A stretch of 64,000 nt of DNA from Bermanella sp044597725. GTDB lineage: Bacteria; Pseudomonadota; Gammaproteobacteria; Pseudomonadales; Oceanobacteraceae. The stretch is from NCBI RefSeq assembly GCF_044597725.1, contig NZ_CP139003.1:2790001-2854000 (forward strand), read 5' to 3'. The number at the start of each line of letters is the position of its first letter. Position 1 is the first letter of the stretch. A program made the translations under genes and the position numbers. The notes beneath the pieces were generated by a model. That model saw nothing but the letters and a program-made list of their open reading frames with translations. It was not told the origin of the DNA and ran no database searches. Positions 16,799 to 26,140 of the stretch are shown here, in pieces.

Positions 16799-17497
16799 AT
16801 GAACAAACACGCCTATCAACAAGTCATTAAAGGCTGCATCGCCGTGAGTCCGCTTTGTATTGCGGTTATTCCGTGGGGTATCTTAGCCGGTTCTTATGCC
16901 ATTGAAGTAGGCATGAATATGCTCGAAGCTCAGGCGATGTCCGCCGTGGTTTACGCGGGCTCTGCCCAGTTGGTTGCCTTGGGTATGATTAATTCAGGGG
17001 TTGGCTTAGGCACGCTGTTGCTCACTACATTTTTTATTACCTCACGTCATTTTTTATATGGCCTCACCATGCGCGACCGTATTTCTCCTTTACCCTTGCG
17101 CTGGCGCTTATTGTTTGGTCACTGGTTAACCGATGAACTATTTGCCATATGCGGTACGCAGCCCAAACATGAGTTTGATCGCTGGTTTGCTATTGGTGTG
17201 GGCGGCGGGTTTTACTTTGCTTGGAATATTTTCAGTTTTATTGGCATTTTACTGGGTAGCTACATTCCCAACTTAACCGACTACGGTTTAGATTTTGCTG
17301 TAGCAGCAACCTTTATTGCTATTGTCTTTCCCATGATTAAAACCATGCCTGTAGCGGCAGCGGTTTTGGTTTCGTTGGTGCTTTCGGTACTGTTAACACG
17401 CTACAGTGTTGATGGCGCACTCATTATTGCGGCTTTAAGCGGTATAATCACGGGTTATGTATGCGAGAGCAAAACTGGTAAGGACAAATCATCATGA
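16799..17497 (+). CDS. azlC: AzlC-family branched-chain amino acid exporter, large subunit
   Basis: 232 aa from the ATG at 16799 with AAGGAGA upstream. AzlC motifs: SPLCIAVIPWGILAGSYAIE in the first helix, MSAVVYAGSAQLVALGMI, and FFITSRHFLYGLTMRDRI. About 7-8 helices. Together with AzlD it exports branched-chain amino acids or their analogues (as in B. subtilis AzlCD and E. coli YgaZH). The stop overlaps the azlD start (ATGA), so translation is coupled. Confidence 0.9.
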   Translation: MNKHAYQQVIKGCIAVSPLCIAVIPWGILAGSYAIEVGMNMLEAQAMSAVVYAGSAQLVALGMINSGVGLGTLLLTTFFITSRHFLYGLTMRDRISPLPLRWRLLFGHWLTDELFAICGTQPKHEFDRWFAIGVGGGFYFAWNIFSFIGILLGSYIPNLTDYGLDFAVAATFIAIVFPMIKTMPVAAAVLVSLVLSVLLTRYSVDGALIIAALSGIITGYVCESKTGKDKSS

Positions 17498-17805
17498 TGA
17501 TCGCGTCCATAATAGGCATGGCCATAATTGTTTATTTTAGCCGCTACTTGTTTTTAGAACCTAAACTGCCGTTAAAGCTCAACAATAAAGCCATGCGCTT
17601 TTTAAACTATTCAAGCCCTACTATTTTAACCGCTATTTGGGGGCCCATTGTTTTTGTACACGACGAGCAAATCGATATCAGTTGGCACAATACCTATCTG
17701 CTCGCCGCGGTGTTAGCTGTTATTTTGATCTGGAAGAGCAAAAACGTACTGTTAACCACAGTCTTGAGTATGAGCGTGTTTTTGCTAATCAACTGGCTCA
17801 GCTAG
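17494..17805 (+). CDS. azlD: AzlD-family small subunit of the exporter
   Basis: 103 aa with four hydrophobic helices; the AzlD family is about 100-110 aa. The conserved start region is IIGMAIIVYFSRYLFL, followed by RFLNYSSPTILTAIW, a family motif. It begins inside the last codons of azlC. It is needed with AzlC for export across the inner membrane. A 12-bp tandem repeat (ACTAAGTTAGAA type) lies right after the stop. Confidence 0.88.
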   Translation: MMIASIIGMAIIVYFSRYLFLEPKLPLKLNNKAMRFLNYSSPTILTAIWGPIVFVHDEQIDISWHNTYLLAAVLAVILIWKSKNVLLTTVLSMSVFLLINWLS

Positions 17806-17841
17806 AGACTAAGTTAGAAACTAAGTTAGACAACACCGCGC

Positions 17842-18411
17842 TTAGTTTGCGCGGCCAGTAAACTTACGTTCATCAACGTTTATCCTAACGCGGTCGCCGG
17901 TGGAAATATGCTCGGGTACCTGTACAACCAAACCTGTCGATAATGTCGCTGGTTTGGTGCGAGAGGTTGCGGATGCACCCTTGATCGAAGGGTCTGTCTC
18001 GGTGATAACCAGCTCGACACTGCTGGGTAGTTCAACCGTTACGGGGACATCGTTAAGTACAAGCACCTTTAGTCCTTGAATATCTTCCGATATAAACAAG
18101 GCTTCATCAGCAATAGCATCTTTGTTGATGTTGTACATAGTGAAGTCTTCGCTATCCATGAATACGTATTCATCACCATCTTCATAAGAAAACGTTGCCG
18201 CACGACGAACAAGGTCCGCAAGGTTTAGCATATCGCTGTCTTTGAAAGACTCATCTAGCTTTGCACCCGTTACTACATCGTACATACGCATACGATAGAT
18301 AGAGCCACCTGCCCTACCCTGAGGAACTGAACGCTCAATATCCCTAACTAGGTAAACACTACCATTGTGTTCAACCGCTGCATTTTTCTTGATATCACTG
18401 GCTTTAGGCAT
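17842..18411 (-). CDS. efpL: Elongation factor P-like protein EfpL (YeiP)
   Basis: 189 aa from the ATG at 18411 (MPKASDIKKN), preceded by AGAGGATTACCC; an upstream in-frame ATG at 18435 is less likely. Three OB-like domains: KOW-like N-domain with RDIERSVPQGRAGGSIYRMR, a middle domain with EYVFMDSEDFTMYNI, and the C-domain TDPSIKGASATSRTKPATLS. The loop carries Arg rather than the modified Lys of EF-P, as in YeiP/EfpL. The family relieves ribosome stalling at specific XP(P) motifs. Single gene, convergent with azlD. Confidence 0.92.
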   Translation of the reverse strand: MPKASDIKKNAAVEHNGSVYLVRDIERSVPQGRAGGSIYRMRMYDVVTGAKLDESFKDSDMLNLADLVRRAATFSYEDGDEYVFMDSEDFTMYNINKDAIADEALFISEDIQGLKVLVLNDVPVTVELPSSVELVITETDPSIKGASATSRTKPATLSTGLVVQVPEHISTGDRVRINVDERKFTGRAN

Positions 18412-18657
18412 GGGTAATCCTCTATTAAAGGCCAAGAGATTACTATAAATGGTTATCGAATCAATACCTTATGCTTAATATCCTAGTCTGGCTGAGTAAT
18501 AGATTAATTTTTCTAATGATAGCGTTAATAAACTCCGGCCTTACTGAGTGTTTATTTATTGAACAGCCTTATGCTCCTGACTATATTCGAACGTCTAGGC
18601 AGATAGTTGCACTGACCCTAGTGCAGGTTCCGAAATTTTAAAATTTAAGGAGCGACC

Positions 18658-21600
18658 ATGGATACTCTATCCGATACCCCCAAACAAGCCGTACACACCG
18701 AACCTAAAAACGCTACAAAAAACCAAACGACCATTAACACATCCTCAACAACCATTACATCCCGCCAAATTAGACAAATATACGGAACCTCTCGAACCCT
18801 TGAGGTGTCTTCACCCAAAAATATAATGGGTGGTGGCCACCAACCTGCAACACCCAAAACCATTTCTCTGAAACTCAAAGGTCAAAGCAACGATCAAGTG
18901 GATCAGTTGTTCATTGATCACATTCCTATCGCATCACAAAACTGGAACTACCAACACGATTCAGCGACGCTAACCTTTAAACAGATAATACAAGGGAAGC
19001 CACTAAAAGGTAGCATTTACTTAAATGCAGACAAAGTTGTAGGTACATGTTTATTCGAAGTAGATGGCGTTTCTGTTGGCTCACAAATTCATGCTAAACC
19101 TGTTACCTATGATATGAAGGTGGCGCAGGATGCTGCGTATGTTTCGGGCACCTCTGTTGCCCCGCAACTTAATTACGACCCCACATCTTCGCGTTGGCAA
19201 GAAGCGGCTTGGCCCACTGACAATAACATGCAGTTTACCTATGGCATTGATGGCACCACCATTATTGCTGGTCAAACCGTTTACCTGATGAAAGTGATTT
19301 TTAAAGACCTAGACACCCAAGAAACATGGGAACCAAAACTAGGCAACTATACCGCCTACTTAGACGCAAATAATAATTTACAGTTTAACTTAAACTCAGG
19401 ACTGACACCTGTGCCTGACCCTTACAACCCCATGAAACAATTCACCAGCAAAAAATTTCCGTATATTTTTATGGGAGTTTTATCCGGTGGTTATCGTACT
19501 TTTAATGCTGCCATGTTATCCGAAAAACGCGACCTTGATGGAACCAGTTACGGATGCGAAGGTACTTATAATCCTAATGTTCATATTGGTATGTTTGCCG
19601 TTAGTCATGACAATACCAAAAAAGCCAAACAACAAAGTTTACTTTCTATTATTAATGGGCAAGTCAACATTGACGGTCGGCCAGCAAAACAAACTCAGAT
19701 TTTAGGGAATATTGTTCATTGGCAAGGTTTAGATGCGGTAACGCAAAGTAACACTGGCTTACCTGAAGATGGTTTTTTAGAGCTATCACCTGTGGGTAAT
19801 AAAGTTCTAGATGGCTCGAATGGCTTAAAAGGGAAAGCAATACATACCGATACCGCCATTGCCCGTCGCGCAGACTTTGCTCACCAAACCGCGACCCATA
19901 ACGATTTAGAAAATAGCTTAGTCGAATTTGATGAGAGCAGCCATACATTGATGGATTTGATTAACATGGATCAATTCCAGTCGGATGACAATGGTAAGTA
20001 CGACGCTGTACAAAACCAAAGCATGAATGACTTCTATCAAATTTTGCAGTACTACATGCCTAAAGATCTGCGCGAGACATTTATTAACCCCAACCCTATT
20101 TCTTTGGACCCTACCATAAAAGGCATTGCGCAAATGCCAGGAAAAAACGGGGGAAATCCCGATGACTGGTATAGCGGTTTAGCTGTGGCTTATATCACAG
20201 GTACGGTCTCTCATTGGGATAACGACCCGGCTAGTAAATACCTCAATGAAATACGCTCAAATAAATGGCTAAAAAATCAAGTATCAAGTAGTGATGTATT
20301 TGACGTTCAAGGGCCAGCCCTTTATGGCAACCGCTGGCAAACCGACCCAAGTAATGGCAGCTTAAATGATATTACTTGGTTTTTAACCGACCAAGTCAAT
20401 AATGCCAGCCACTATGAAACCTTGATTGATCAAGATGCGGTTTCTTGGAAAGCAGAAATTCAAGAAACCGTAGAAGGTACAGAAGAGTCTATTCAAAAAC
20501 TGTTAGACCAAGTGGATGAAATAACGGCTTACGCAAAAGAGAAAAAACAATACTGGGCATTTGCAATGTTTAAGTACAGTGTAAGCCCTATTTTCTTAAA
20601 TGCACTGCAGGCTATTTCATTTAACCCCGATCCAAATGTTGATGGCTCGGTTTTCTTGCAGCGCGTTCAACGGACCTCTGCTGTGCTTAATGTTTTAGAT
20701 AAAACCAACTTTTTTGATAGAGAGTTTGCTAAAACCATGCAGATTTTCCAGGTTTCAAACATTCTACCTCAATTGCTTGATTACAGTGGTGACCTAGATG
20801 AATACAGCTATGCCGTGAATGCCATTGTAACTAAATTTATTGAAACCTACATTGATAGCCCCGACCCGCACATGAAAGAAGCCGCCGAAGCCTTGCAACA
20901 GGCACAACAGCAAGGCTATATGGCAGATATTCTGCAAATCTTTCAGCAAACCTCGGTTGCATTGGGAGGCTTGTTTACTTGGGGAAGACTGGCCAGCACC
21001 TTTGAATCAAATTGTGCCAAGTATGTTGCCAAAGGCTTACCTGAATTTGCCGTTAAAGGTGTCGCCTTAGCCGCTATGTCGTTCATGATTATTGGCTTTG
21101 CCACGGGCTCCCTTAAATGGAAAGACTTAACCGGCATGCAACAAGCAACATTGATTGGTTACGGCGTAGGACTGGTTGCGCAAGCAAGCATGATGATTCT
21201 AAAACGAGGTATTGCGTTAGAAGCGGTTTTAGAAGCAGATGCAGGATTCTGGCAAGGGGCGAAACAGTTCTTTAGCAGTAAACTGTTAACCGAAGCACAA
21301 GAAAGAAATATGACAGGTATTCGGCGTTGGTTAATCGAAGACGGTGTTAAACCCGCCACCAACTCCTTAGAGGCGGAGGGCCTACTAGCTGAACGAAGTG
21401 TGGTGGAAGGTGAAGAGGCGGAGCTCACTTTCACTCGTCGATTGTTTGGCCGAAACCTCGATGAATTTCTCGCTACTCGGTTTGGTGCCATAAGTGCCAT
21501 TTTTGGCATTGTCATGAGCATCTATTTCTTAGTGGAGTCGACACAGCCGCTAGAGATCGCTGCCAATGCATTATTCTTAGCCGCTTCAACATTAGAGCTC

Positions 21601-22617
21601 ATTGCCACAGGTGGTGGATGGGCACTCAGTGCATTTGGTGCAGAGGCTGCTATGGTTGGTGGTTTAGCTGTTTCTACCCTGTTGTCGGTGGTGGCTGTTA
21701 TTGGCGTATTGGCCATGGTAGCAGGCGCGATTCTCCTGATTATATTCCTCACTCAAAAACGCCCATCTCCCGTAGAACAGTTCGCTAAAGGCAAAGCTAA
21801 AGATGCAGGTTTCTACATGCCATACGGCACTGAAATTGATTACTTTGAAGTGTTTCAGCCAGAAGGACAAGATCAACGAGCAGGTATATCGTTAAAGCAA
21901 CATGGTACCGACCGTGTTCTCACCATGGATAGTGACGGCACAGTATTAGTAGGCGCACAAACCCATACCGCTCACACCGCTTTTTATATGGTAGTGGATG
22001 ATATTGGGCGGGCTCGGTTTATATCACCCATGACCGATGACAATGGTCACTTTGCTACTAAAGTGTTAACCATGGGAACCGATGGTTCGTTAAAAGCCGA
22101 AGATCCAATTACGGATAATGACAACGACGACCTATCAAGACAACTGTGGTATGCAAACATGGAAGATGAAGCGAGCTATGTGGATGAACATTTATCGTCG
22201 GCACCCTTCTCACTTTATAACGCCTATGCTAAGGAAAAAAATAACGAGAAACGTTACCTCTATCTTGATGAAGCCCATGCAGGTTTATCGAACGATTCCT
22301 GTAAAATCGATTTAACCATGGTGGTGACATCACCCAGTGGGTTATCTATGCAAGATATATCCTTGTTTACCTACAACCGCGATGTATCCCAGCAGCCCGC
22401 TTTAATTATGCCTGGTAGCGCACCTCGAACATGGTCAATCTTGCCTAGCTTACCCAGCTTTATGACGCTTGATACTACAACTGGTACCGTCTCTCAGAAA
22501 AAAGGTGTTGCTCCTGAGGTTATGGCCAAAACCAGCTATACACTCACACTGACGAATGCCATTGGCACCGTGAGCGATAGTTTCAACCTAGAGGTATTGC
22601 AACAAACTGTAAGTTAA
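18658..22617 (+). CDS. Very large protein with pore-like helices, trefoil-like region and Ig-like tail; unknown
   Basis: 1319 aa; start chosen for AAGGAGCGACC before the ATG. I do not recognise the whole protein. Layout: a Thr/Ser/Asn-rich disordered N-terminus (1-65); a beta-rich part (about 68-400) with FPYIFMGVLSGGYRTFNAA; a helical part (about 400-790) including a coiled-coil-like stretch at 600-630. Next come hydrophobic helices at about 799-817, 829-847, 942-960, 966-985 and 995-1032, the last Ala/Gly/Val-rich. A region with two similar turns (RVLTMDSDGTVLVG and KVLTMGTDGSLKAE, about 1086-1150) looks like a beta-trefoil lectin or fascin-like fold. The end (about 1250-1315) resembles a He_PIG/cadherin-like Ig domain (LPSFMTLDTTTGTVS). 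No signal peptide. It could be a toxin or pore-former, but this is unproven. Confidence 0.75.
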   Translation: MDTLSDTPKQAVHTEPKNATKNQTTINTSSTTITSRQIRQIYGTSRTLEVSSPKNIMGGGHQPATPKTISLKLKGQSNDQVDQLFIDHIPIASQNWNYQHDSATLTFKQIIQGKPLKGSIYLNADKVVGTCLFEVDGVSVGSQIHAKPVTYDMKVAQDAAYVSGTSVAPQLNYDPTSSRWQEAAWPTDNNMQFTYGIDGTTIIAGQTVYLMKVIFKDLDTQETWEPKLGNYTAYLDANNNLQFNLNSGLTPVPDPYNPMKQFTSKKFPYIFMGVLSGGYRTFNAAMLSEKRDLDGTSYGCEGTYNPNVHIGMFAVSHDNTKKAKQQSLLSIINGQVNIDGRPAKQTQILGNIVHWQGLDAVTQSNTGLPEDGFLELSPVGNKVLDGSNGLKGKAIHTDTAIARRADFAHQTATHNDLENSLVEFDESSHTLMDLINMDQFQSDDNGKYDAVQNQSMNDFYQILQYYMPKDLRETFINPNPISLDPTIKGIAQMPGKNGGNPDDWYSGLAVAYITGTVSHWDNDPASKYLNEIRSNKWLKNQVSSSDVFDVQGPALYGNRWQTDPSNGSLNDITWFLTDQVNNASHYETLIDQDAVSWKAEIQETVEGTEESIQKLLDQVDEITAYAKEKKQYWAFAMFKYSVSPIFLNALQAISFNPDPNVDGSVFLQRVQRTSAVLNVLDKTNFFDREFAKTMQIFQVSNILPQLLDYSGDLDEYSYAVNAIVTKFIETYIDSPDPHMKEAAEALQQAQQQGYMADILQIFQQTSVALGGLFTWGRLASTFESNCAKYVAKGLPEFAVKGVALAAMSFMIIGFATGSLKWKDLTGMQQATLIGYGVGLVAQASMMILKRGIALEAVLEADAGFWQGAKQFFSSKLLTEAQERNMTGIRRWLIEDGVKPATNSLEAEGLLAERSVVEGEEAELTFTRRLFGRNLDEFLATRFGAISAIFGIVMSIYFLVESTQPLEIAANALFLAASTLELIATGGGWALSAFGAEAAMVGGLAVSTLLSVVAVIGVLAMVAGAILLIIFLTQKRPSPVEQFAKGKAKDAGFYMPYGTEIDYFEVFQPEGQDQRAGISLKQHGTDRVLTMDSDGTVLVGAQTHTAHTAFYMVVDDIGRARFISPMTDDNGHFATKVLTMGTDGSLKAEDPITDNDNDDLSRQLWYANMEDEASYVDEHLSSAPFSLYNAYAKEKNNEKRYLYLDEAHAGLSNDSCKIDLTMVVTSPSGLSMQDISLFTYNRDVSQQPALIMPGSAPRTWSILPSLPSFMTLDTTTGTVSQKKGVAPEVMAKTSYTLTLTNAIGTVSDSFNLEVLQQTVS

Positions 22618-22634
22618 CAAACCGCGCCGCATTG

Positions 22635-22672
22635 TTGCCCGAACATACCCCCTCTATGTTCGGGCAACCTTT
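22635..22672 (+). terminator. Intrinsic terminator after the 1319-aa gene
   Basis: TTGCCCGAACATA pairs with TATGTTCGGGCAA around a short C/T loop and is followed by CCTTTTT. It separates the two large genes, so the second may have its own promoter or depend on readthrough. Confidence 0.85.
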
Positions 22673-22704
22673 TTCCTTTTCAAATAAACAAAAGAGAGAT
22701 TGCA

Positions 22705-25095
22705 ATGAGCCAAACACTTCAACAAAAAGTGGAAGCGTTAATGAGTAGCCTTCCTATTTTTGGTAGCAACCCAGTAGGTGAAACAGGTCGAGTCACTATT
22801 ATCAATGCCATAAAAGCACAAACACCGGGCCGAGCAACAACGCCTTATATTGGTGTAAGTGGCGATAAATTTATTGATATATTTTTTCCCCACTATGCTG
22901 TTAAACCCTACCAAGGCCTCGTATCAGAACTAACCGGCATTAGTGCCAATTTTTTAAAAGACTTTAGTATTTCATTGCTTTGCCAAGCCATGTACAACAT
23001 CACTAGCCGACTGCGTAAACAAATCAAAAAAGACAAAGTAAACCACGATGTGAGTACAGCAAGTGCAACGATTATTGGCCAAGCCACTACTTTTTACTCA
23101 AGCTTACTTAACCAAGTTGATGGCCCTGTAAAAGCCGCTTTGGATGCAATTGGCAGTGGCCAATTTGCGGTAGCAAAAGATCAATACCTTTCGATGATAA
23201 AAAGTATGCCTTTTGTGGATGCTAAGTTAGCGCAAGTAGCCAGTGGTAGTTGGGGCAACGCCGACTGGGAAATGTATCATCACTATACAAAATTAAAAGT
23301 TCTGGGTGCTTCTGATGCCGATGTTAACGGTGTTATCCAATATTTAAAAACCAATGATGTACCTATTCCTTCTTCTGTTGACGTCAACCAGTGGGTTCAT
23401 TATGGGCGCTGGTTTGGTGATGTAATATCATGGCGTGACATTCAAGCGGAGGCCAGTGCAGGAATACTCGAAGAAAAATGCTATGTTTATCCTGGTAGCT
23501 ATTATCCGTCTTGCATGAGTGAAGATAATTCGTTTGAATTTACCGCCAATAGCCAACCTGGCACACATTATAGAGAACTACCAAGTAGCAGCTGTTTCAA
23601 GCCCGGAGCAAAAGTTGTCATGGCGGATGGTTCGCTCAAAAACATAGAGCAGGTAGAAGTGGGCGAACAAGTTAAAACACCACAAGGTAACAAGCCGGTA
23701 AAAGTTGTAGCACAACCTTTGCGACTCAATAGGCAATTGTATAGTTTTCCCGGCTGCAATTTCGAGTTTTCGGCTAGTCATCCATTTGTACTTTACGATG
23801 CGGCAAAGAATGAGCAAGCGCCTTATTTAGCCGCCGTAGACCCTATGGGCTTAATTGATCTTATTCCATCGGCTTCAAGTATTGGCGTGGTTACCATTGG
23901 GCAGGGCTTGGGACAGAAACTAGCCACATATAATGCAGCATCATCCATAGAAGCCACTGTTATTAATAGCGTTAATACCGATCCAGACATCGGGCATGAA
24001 GATGATATTTTATACGACTTGATTATCGATTTTGGTGACAATGGTTTATCGGAATACTTTGTTGGTGATGAACATTCTCAATTTTTAGTCGCATCAGAAA
24101 TACCGAGGTTTGATATTTCACCACAAGCCACAGAAGCATTAAGTTTGATGATGCAAGGGTCGATGCAGACTGTAATAGATGAACTGCAAACTGTTCCCGA
24201 TGTAGACTTTACTGATGTCATTAATGTGGGTTTAACATCTATGTCCACTTCCTTGCTTAACTCTATTTTAAACAACCCTACCCCACAAACGTATCAAGCA
24301 GGGTTAGCTAAATTACCAAAGGACCAATTTCATAAGACACTTACAGAAATGACAACCATCTTTAATACAGCCGATGGCGGTTTTAATCGACGCCAATCTA
24401 ACTATTATGAAGGGTTAATTGCTCTATTTGGTCACCAAGTTAATAGCGCAATCAAATTAGGATGGCGAAACATAGCACAATTAGAAAGCAGCCAAGCAAC
24501 CATGCTTGCGGTATCGGTTTACAGTCTTGCATTGGATGGTAGCTACACTCTTACCACTGGAAGCCCGTTAGCCTTGCAACTACAAATAAACCGTGGCACT
24601 GCTAGTTTCACACAAACACTACCCAGCTTTACAGCTCAAGCGAATCACCAATACCATCAAACGTTTGATGAAGTCATGTACTTTAATGATTGGCGACCGG
24701 TAGAAAATGAACAACAAGCACCCTGGACGTTTATGTTTCATATAGTCGATTTGCATACCCAACAACGGCTGGGTTGTACCGGCGCGACTAACCTACCCAA
24801 TAGAATGGAGCAAGGTCTTGTGGAGCAACAAGCTCTTATCATTAATGAGCAACAGCAAGTATTAGGACAGCTAACTTATGATATACGGCAACTAAATGAT
24901 GCAATATTTGTTGCAGAACAAGCTGATAAATCGGCATGGGATGAGGATAAACAAGCCGCATTTGCGCAACAATTAGGAAAAAATGGTGGCGATTACCTCA
25001 ATGCTCATCTTGTAAATGCATGTAAGTTATTCACACAAACAGCCAGTGTTCAATCAAACACTCTTTTCCCACCGGTAAATCCACCTAGTGAATAA
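22705..25095 (+). CDS. Large protein with internal Hint (intein/hedgehog-like) domain; unknown
   Basis: 796 aa. AGAGAGATTGCA precedes the ATG. An unrecognised helical N-terminal part (1-290) is followed by a Hint domain from about Cys297: CFKPGAKVVMADGSLKNIEQ, VEVGEQVKTPQGNKPV, then FEFSASHPFVL (His359, the catalytic block) and a C-terminal strand ending near EHSQFLVAS (about 465). The last 330 residues are unknown, with a repeat-like helical part and a beta part. Hint domains cut or splice at their first Cys. The usual terminal His-Asn of splicing inteins is not seen here, so N-terminal cleavage is more likely than splicing. It follows the 1319-aa gene by 87 bases. Confidence 0.75.
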   Translation: MSQTLQQKVEALMSSLPIFGSNPVGETGRVTIINAIKAQTPGRATTPYIGVSGDKFIDIFFPHYAVKPYQGLVSELTGISANFLKDFSISLLCQAMYNITSRLRKQIKKDKVNHDVSTASATIIGQATTFYSSLLNQVDGPVKAALDAIGSGQFAVAKDQYLSMIKSMPFVDAKLAQVASGSWGNADWEMYHHYTKLKVLGASDADVNGVIQYLKTNDVPIPSSVDVNQWVHYGRWFGDVISWRDIQAEASAGILEEKCYVYPGSYYPSCMSEDNSFEFTANSQPGTHYRELPSSSCFKPGAKVVMADGSLKNIEQVEVGEQVKTPQGNKPVKVVAQPLRLNRQLYSFPGCNFEFSASHPFVLYDAAKNEQAPYLAAVDPMGLIDLIPSASSIGVVTIGQGLGQKLATYNAASSIEATVINSVNTDPDIGHEDDILYDLIIDFGDNGLSEYFVGDEHSQFLVASEIPRFDISPQATEALSLMMQGSMQTVIDELQTVPDVDFTDVINVGLTSMSTSLLNSILNNPTPQTYQAGLAKLPKDQFHKTLTEMTTIFNTADGGFNRRQSNYYEGLIALFGHQVNSAIKLGWRNIAQLESSQATMLAVSVYSLALDGSYTLTTGSPLALQLQINRGTASFTQTLPSFTAQANHQYHQTFDEVMYFNDWRPVENEQQAPWTFMFHIVDLHTQQRLGCTGATNLPNRMEQGLVEQQALIINEQQQVLGQLTYDIRQLNDAIFVAEQADKSAWDEDKQAAFAQQLGKNGGDYLNAHLVNACKLFTQTASVQSNTLFPPVNPPSE

Positions 25096-25117
25096 ACAAG
25101 ATTGATTCTCAAACTAT

Positions 25118-25161
25118 AATAACCTCTGTTGTTTAATCAGTATTAAACAACAGAGGTTATT
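25118..25161. terminator. Bidirectional terminator with 20-bp perfect stem
   Basis: AATAACCTCTGTTGTTTAAT and its exact complement flank the 4-base loop CAGT. It ends both the Hint gene and the convergent Trp-rich small gene, whose stop codon (25157-25159) is inside the stem. Confidence 0.85.
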
Positions 25162-25372
25162 TCCACCCTAGCTGCCAATGCGTGTTGTCTTTTAGGTCTC
25201 GCCAATTAATTGGATATACATTATTTGAGATAACCGCCTCTATCTCGCATAAAATCACCTTACCCTCTTCATCAAATTCTATATTGATGACAGTAAAATG
25301 TTTTTCTTTATGCAATGGTTTAACGGCAATCCATTTACTATTGAGTAATTTCTTTGGGTTTATCTGATTCAT
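25157..25372 (-). CDS. Small Trp-rich protein (TIGR02450-like)
   Basis: 71 aa: MNQINPKKLLNSKWIAVKPL, then KEKHFTVINIEFDEEGKVIL, INWRDLKDNTHWQLGWK. The pattern N-P-K-K-L-L-x-S-K-W, E-K-H-F and W-R-x-L-K-D...W-x-x-G-W matches the TIGR02450 family of small conserved proteins of unknown function found in gammaproteobacteria. It is full length. First of three small minus-strand genes between the Hint gene and the repeat cluster. Confidence 0.8.
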   Translation of the reverse strand: MNQINPKKLLNSKWIAVKPLHKEKHFTVINIEFDEEGKVILCEIEAVISNNVYPINWRDLKDNTHWQLGWK

Positions 25373-25468
25373 ATATGCTACTACCTATAACCGATGTACG
25401 TGATTTCCACATATTTTCTACGTTACAATATGAAATATCGATCAAGTATATCTTCCCGTTTAACAAAT

Positions 25469-25801
25469 TTAGCTGGAGCGTGGCGCAAACATAATAATCG
25501 CCATCCCGATCAAGGCGACAGAAGAGCCGACTATATCCCATGGGGTTGGCCGAATACCATCTACTGCCCACAACCATAAAATAGCAGAGAAAATATAAAC
25601 ACCGCCATACGCGGCATATACTCGTCCAGCAGCAGTAGGATGCAACGATAGCAACCAGGCAAATAAAGCAAGACTGCATGCTGCAGGTATTAACAACCAA
25701 GCAGACTTACCTTCTCGTAACCAAAGATATGGTAAATAGCATCCTATTATTTCGGCTAAGGCCGTGACAACAAACAAAAATAACGTTTTTAATTCGGGCA
25801 C
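25469..25801 (-). CDS. YnfA/UPF0060 small membrane protein
   Basis: 110 aa with four transmembrane helices, matching the UPF0060 (YnfA) family: LFLFVVTALAEIIGCYLPYL, WLLIPAACSLALFAWLLSLH, GRVYAAYGGVYIFSAILWLW, and DIVGSSVALIGMAIIMFAP. YnfA is related to small multidrug resistance transporters and some members have been linked to drug efflux. No partner gene. Inner membrane. Confidence 0.9.
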   Translation of the reverse strand: MPELKTLFLFVVTALAEIIGCYLPYLWLREGKSAWLLIPAACSLALFAWLLSLHPTAAGRVYAAYGGVYIFSAILWLWAVDGIRPTPWDIVGSSVALIGMAIIMFAPRSS

Positions 25802-25826
25802 CTGCGTGCTCCTATATTTTTATTGA

Positions 25827-26060
25827 TTATTTAACAGACAATGATAATTCATCCTCAATCATTTTCTTTATCTTGGTGGCTTTTTCAAAGTGATCGAGCT
25901 TATGCTTTTGAATCCACCAAGTCGCGGCCTCCATAAGTAATTCTGGGTCATCGTTTTTATTGGCAAAAAACGCATAAAAAGATACACCCACAGATTCACC
26001 CTTGGCTTGTATTTTCTGGTTACATACTTCAACTATTTTGTTGATTAGTTTCTTCTGCAT
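25827..26060 (-). CDS. Small conserved protein (DUF6500-like)
   Basis: 77 aa from the ATG at 26060; an in-frame start at 26111 would add 17 residues with no family support. The sequence GVSFYAFFANKNDDPELLME and ATWWIQKHKLDHFEKA is strongly conserved in a family of short proteins that I believe is DUF6500, of unknown role. Soluble, helical. Adjacent to the repeat cluster on its 5' side. Confidence 0.7.
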   Translation of the reverse strand: MQKKLINKIVEVCNQKIQAKGESVGVSFYAFFANKNDDPELLMEAATWWIQKHKLDHFEKATKIKKMIEDELSLSVK

Positions 26061-26140
26061 GGGACTTATTCCCTTTCCTTGAAAATAATAGTGTTTTCGA
26101 TAATAGCACAAGCGAAATCATTTTAGGGATTTTGACACCC

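Noticed and set aside
17806..17830. Tandem ACTAAGTTAGAA repeat after azlD as a regulatory element
   Set aside because: Only two copies, in a 36-base gap between convergent genes; slippage is the simpler explanation.
22705..25095. A true splicing intein
   Set aside because: The N-terminal Cys and His block are present, but no terminal His-Asn plus Cys/Ser/Thr is seen at the end of the domain and no homing endonuclease is embedded.
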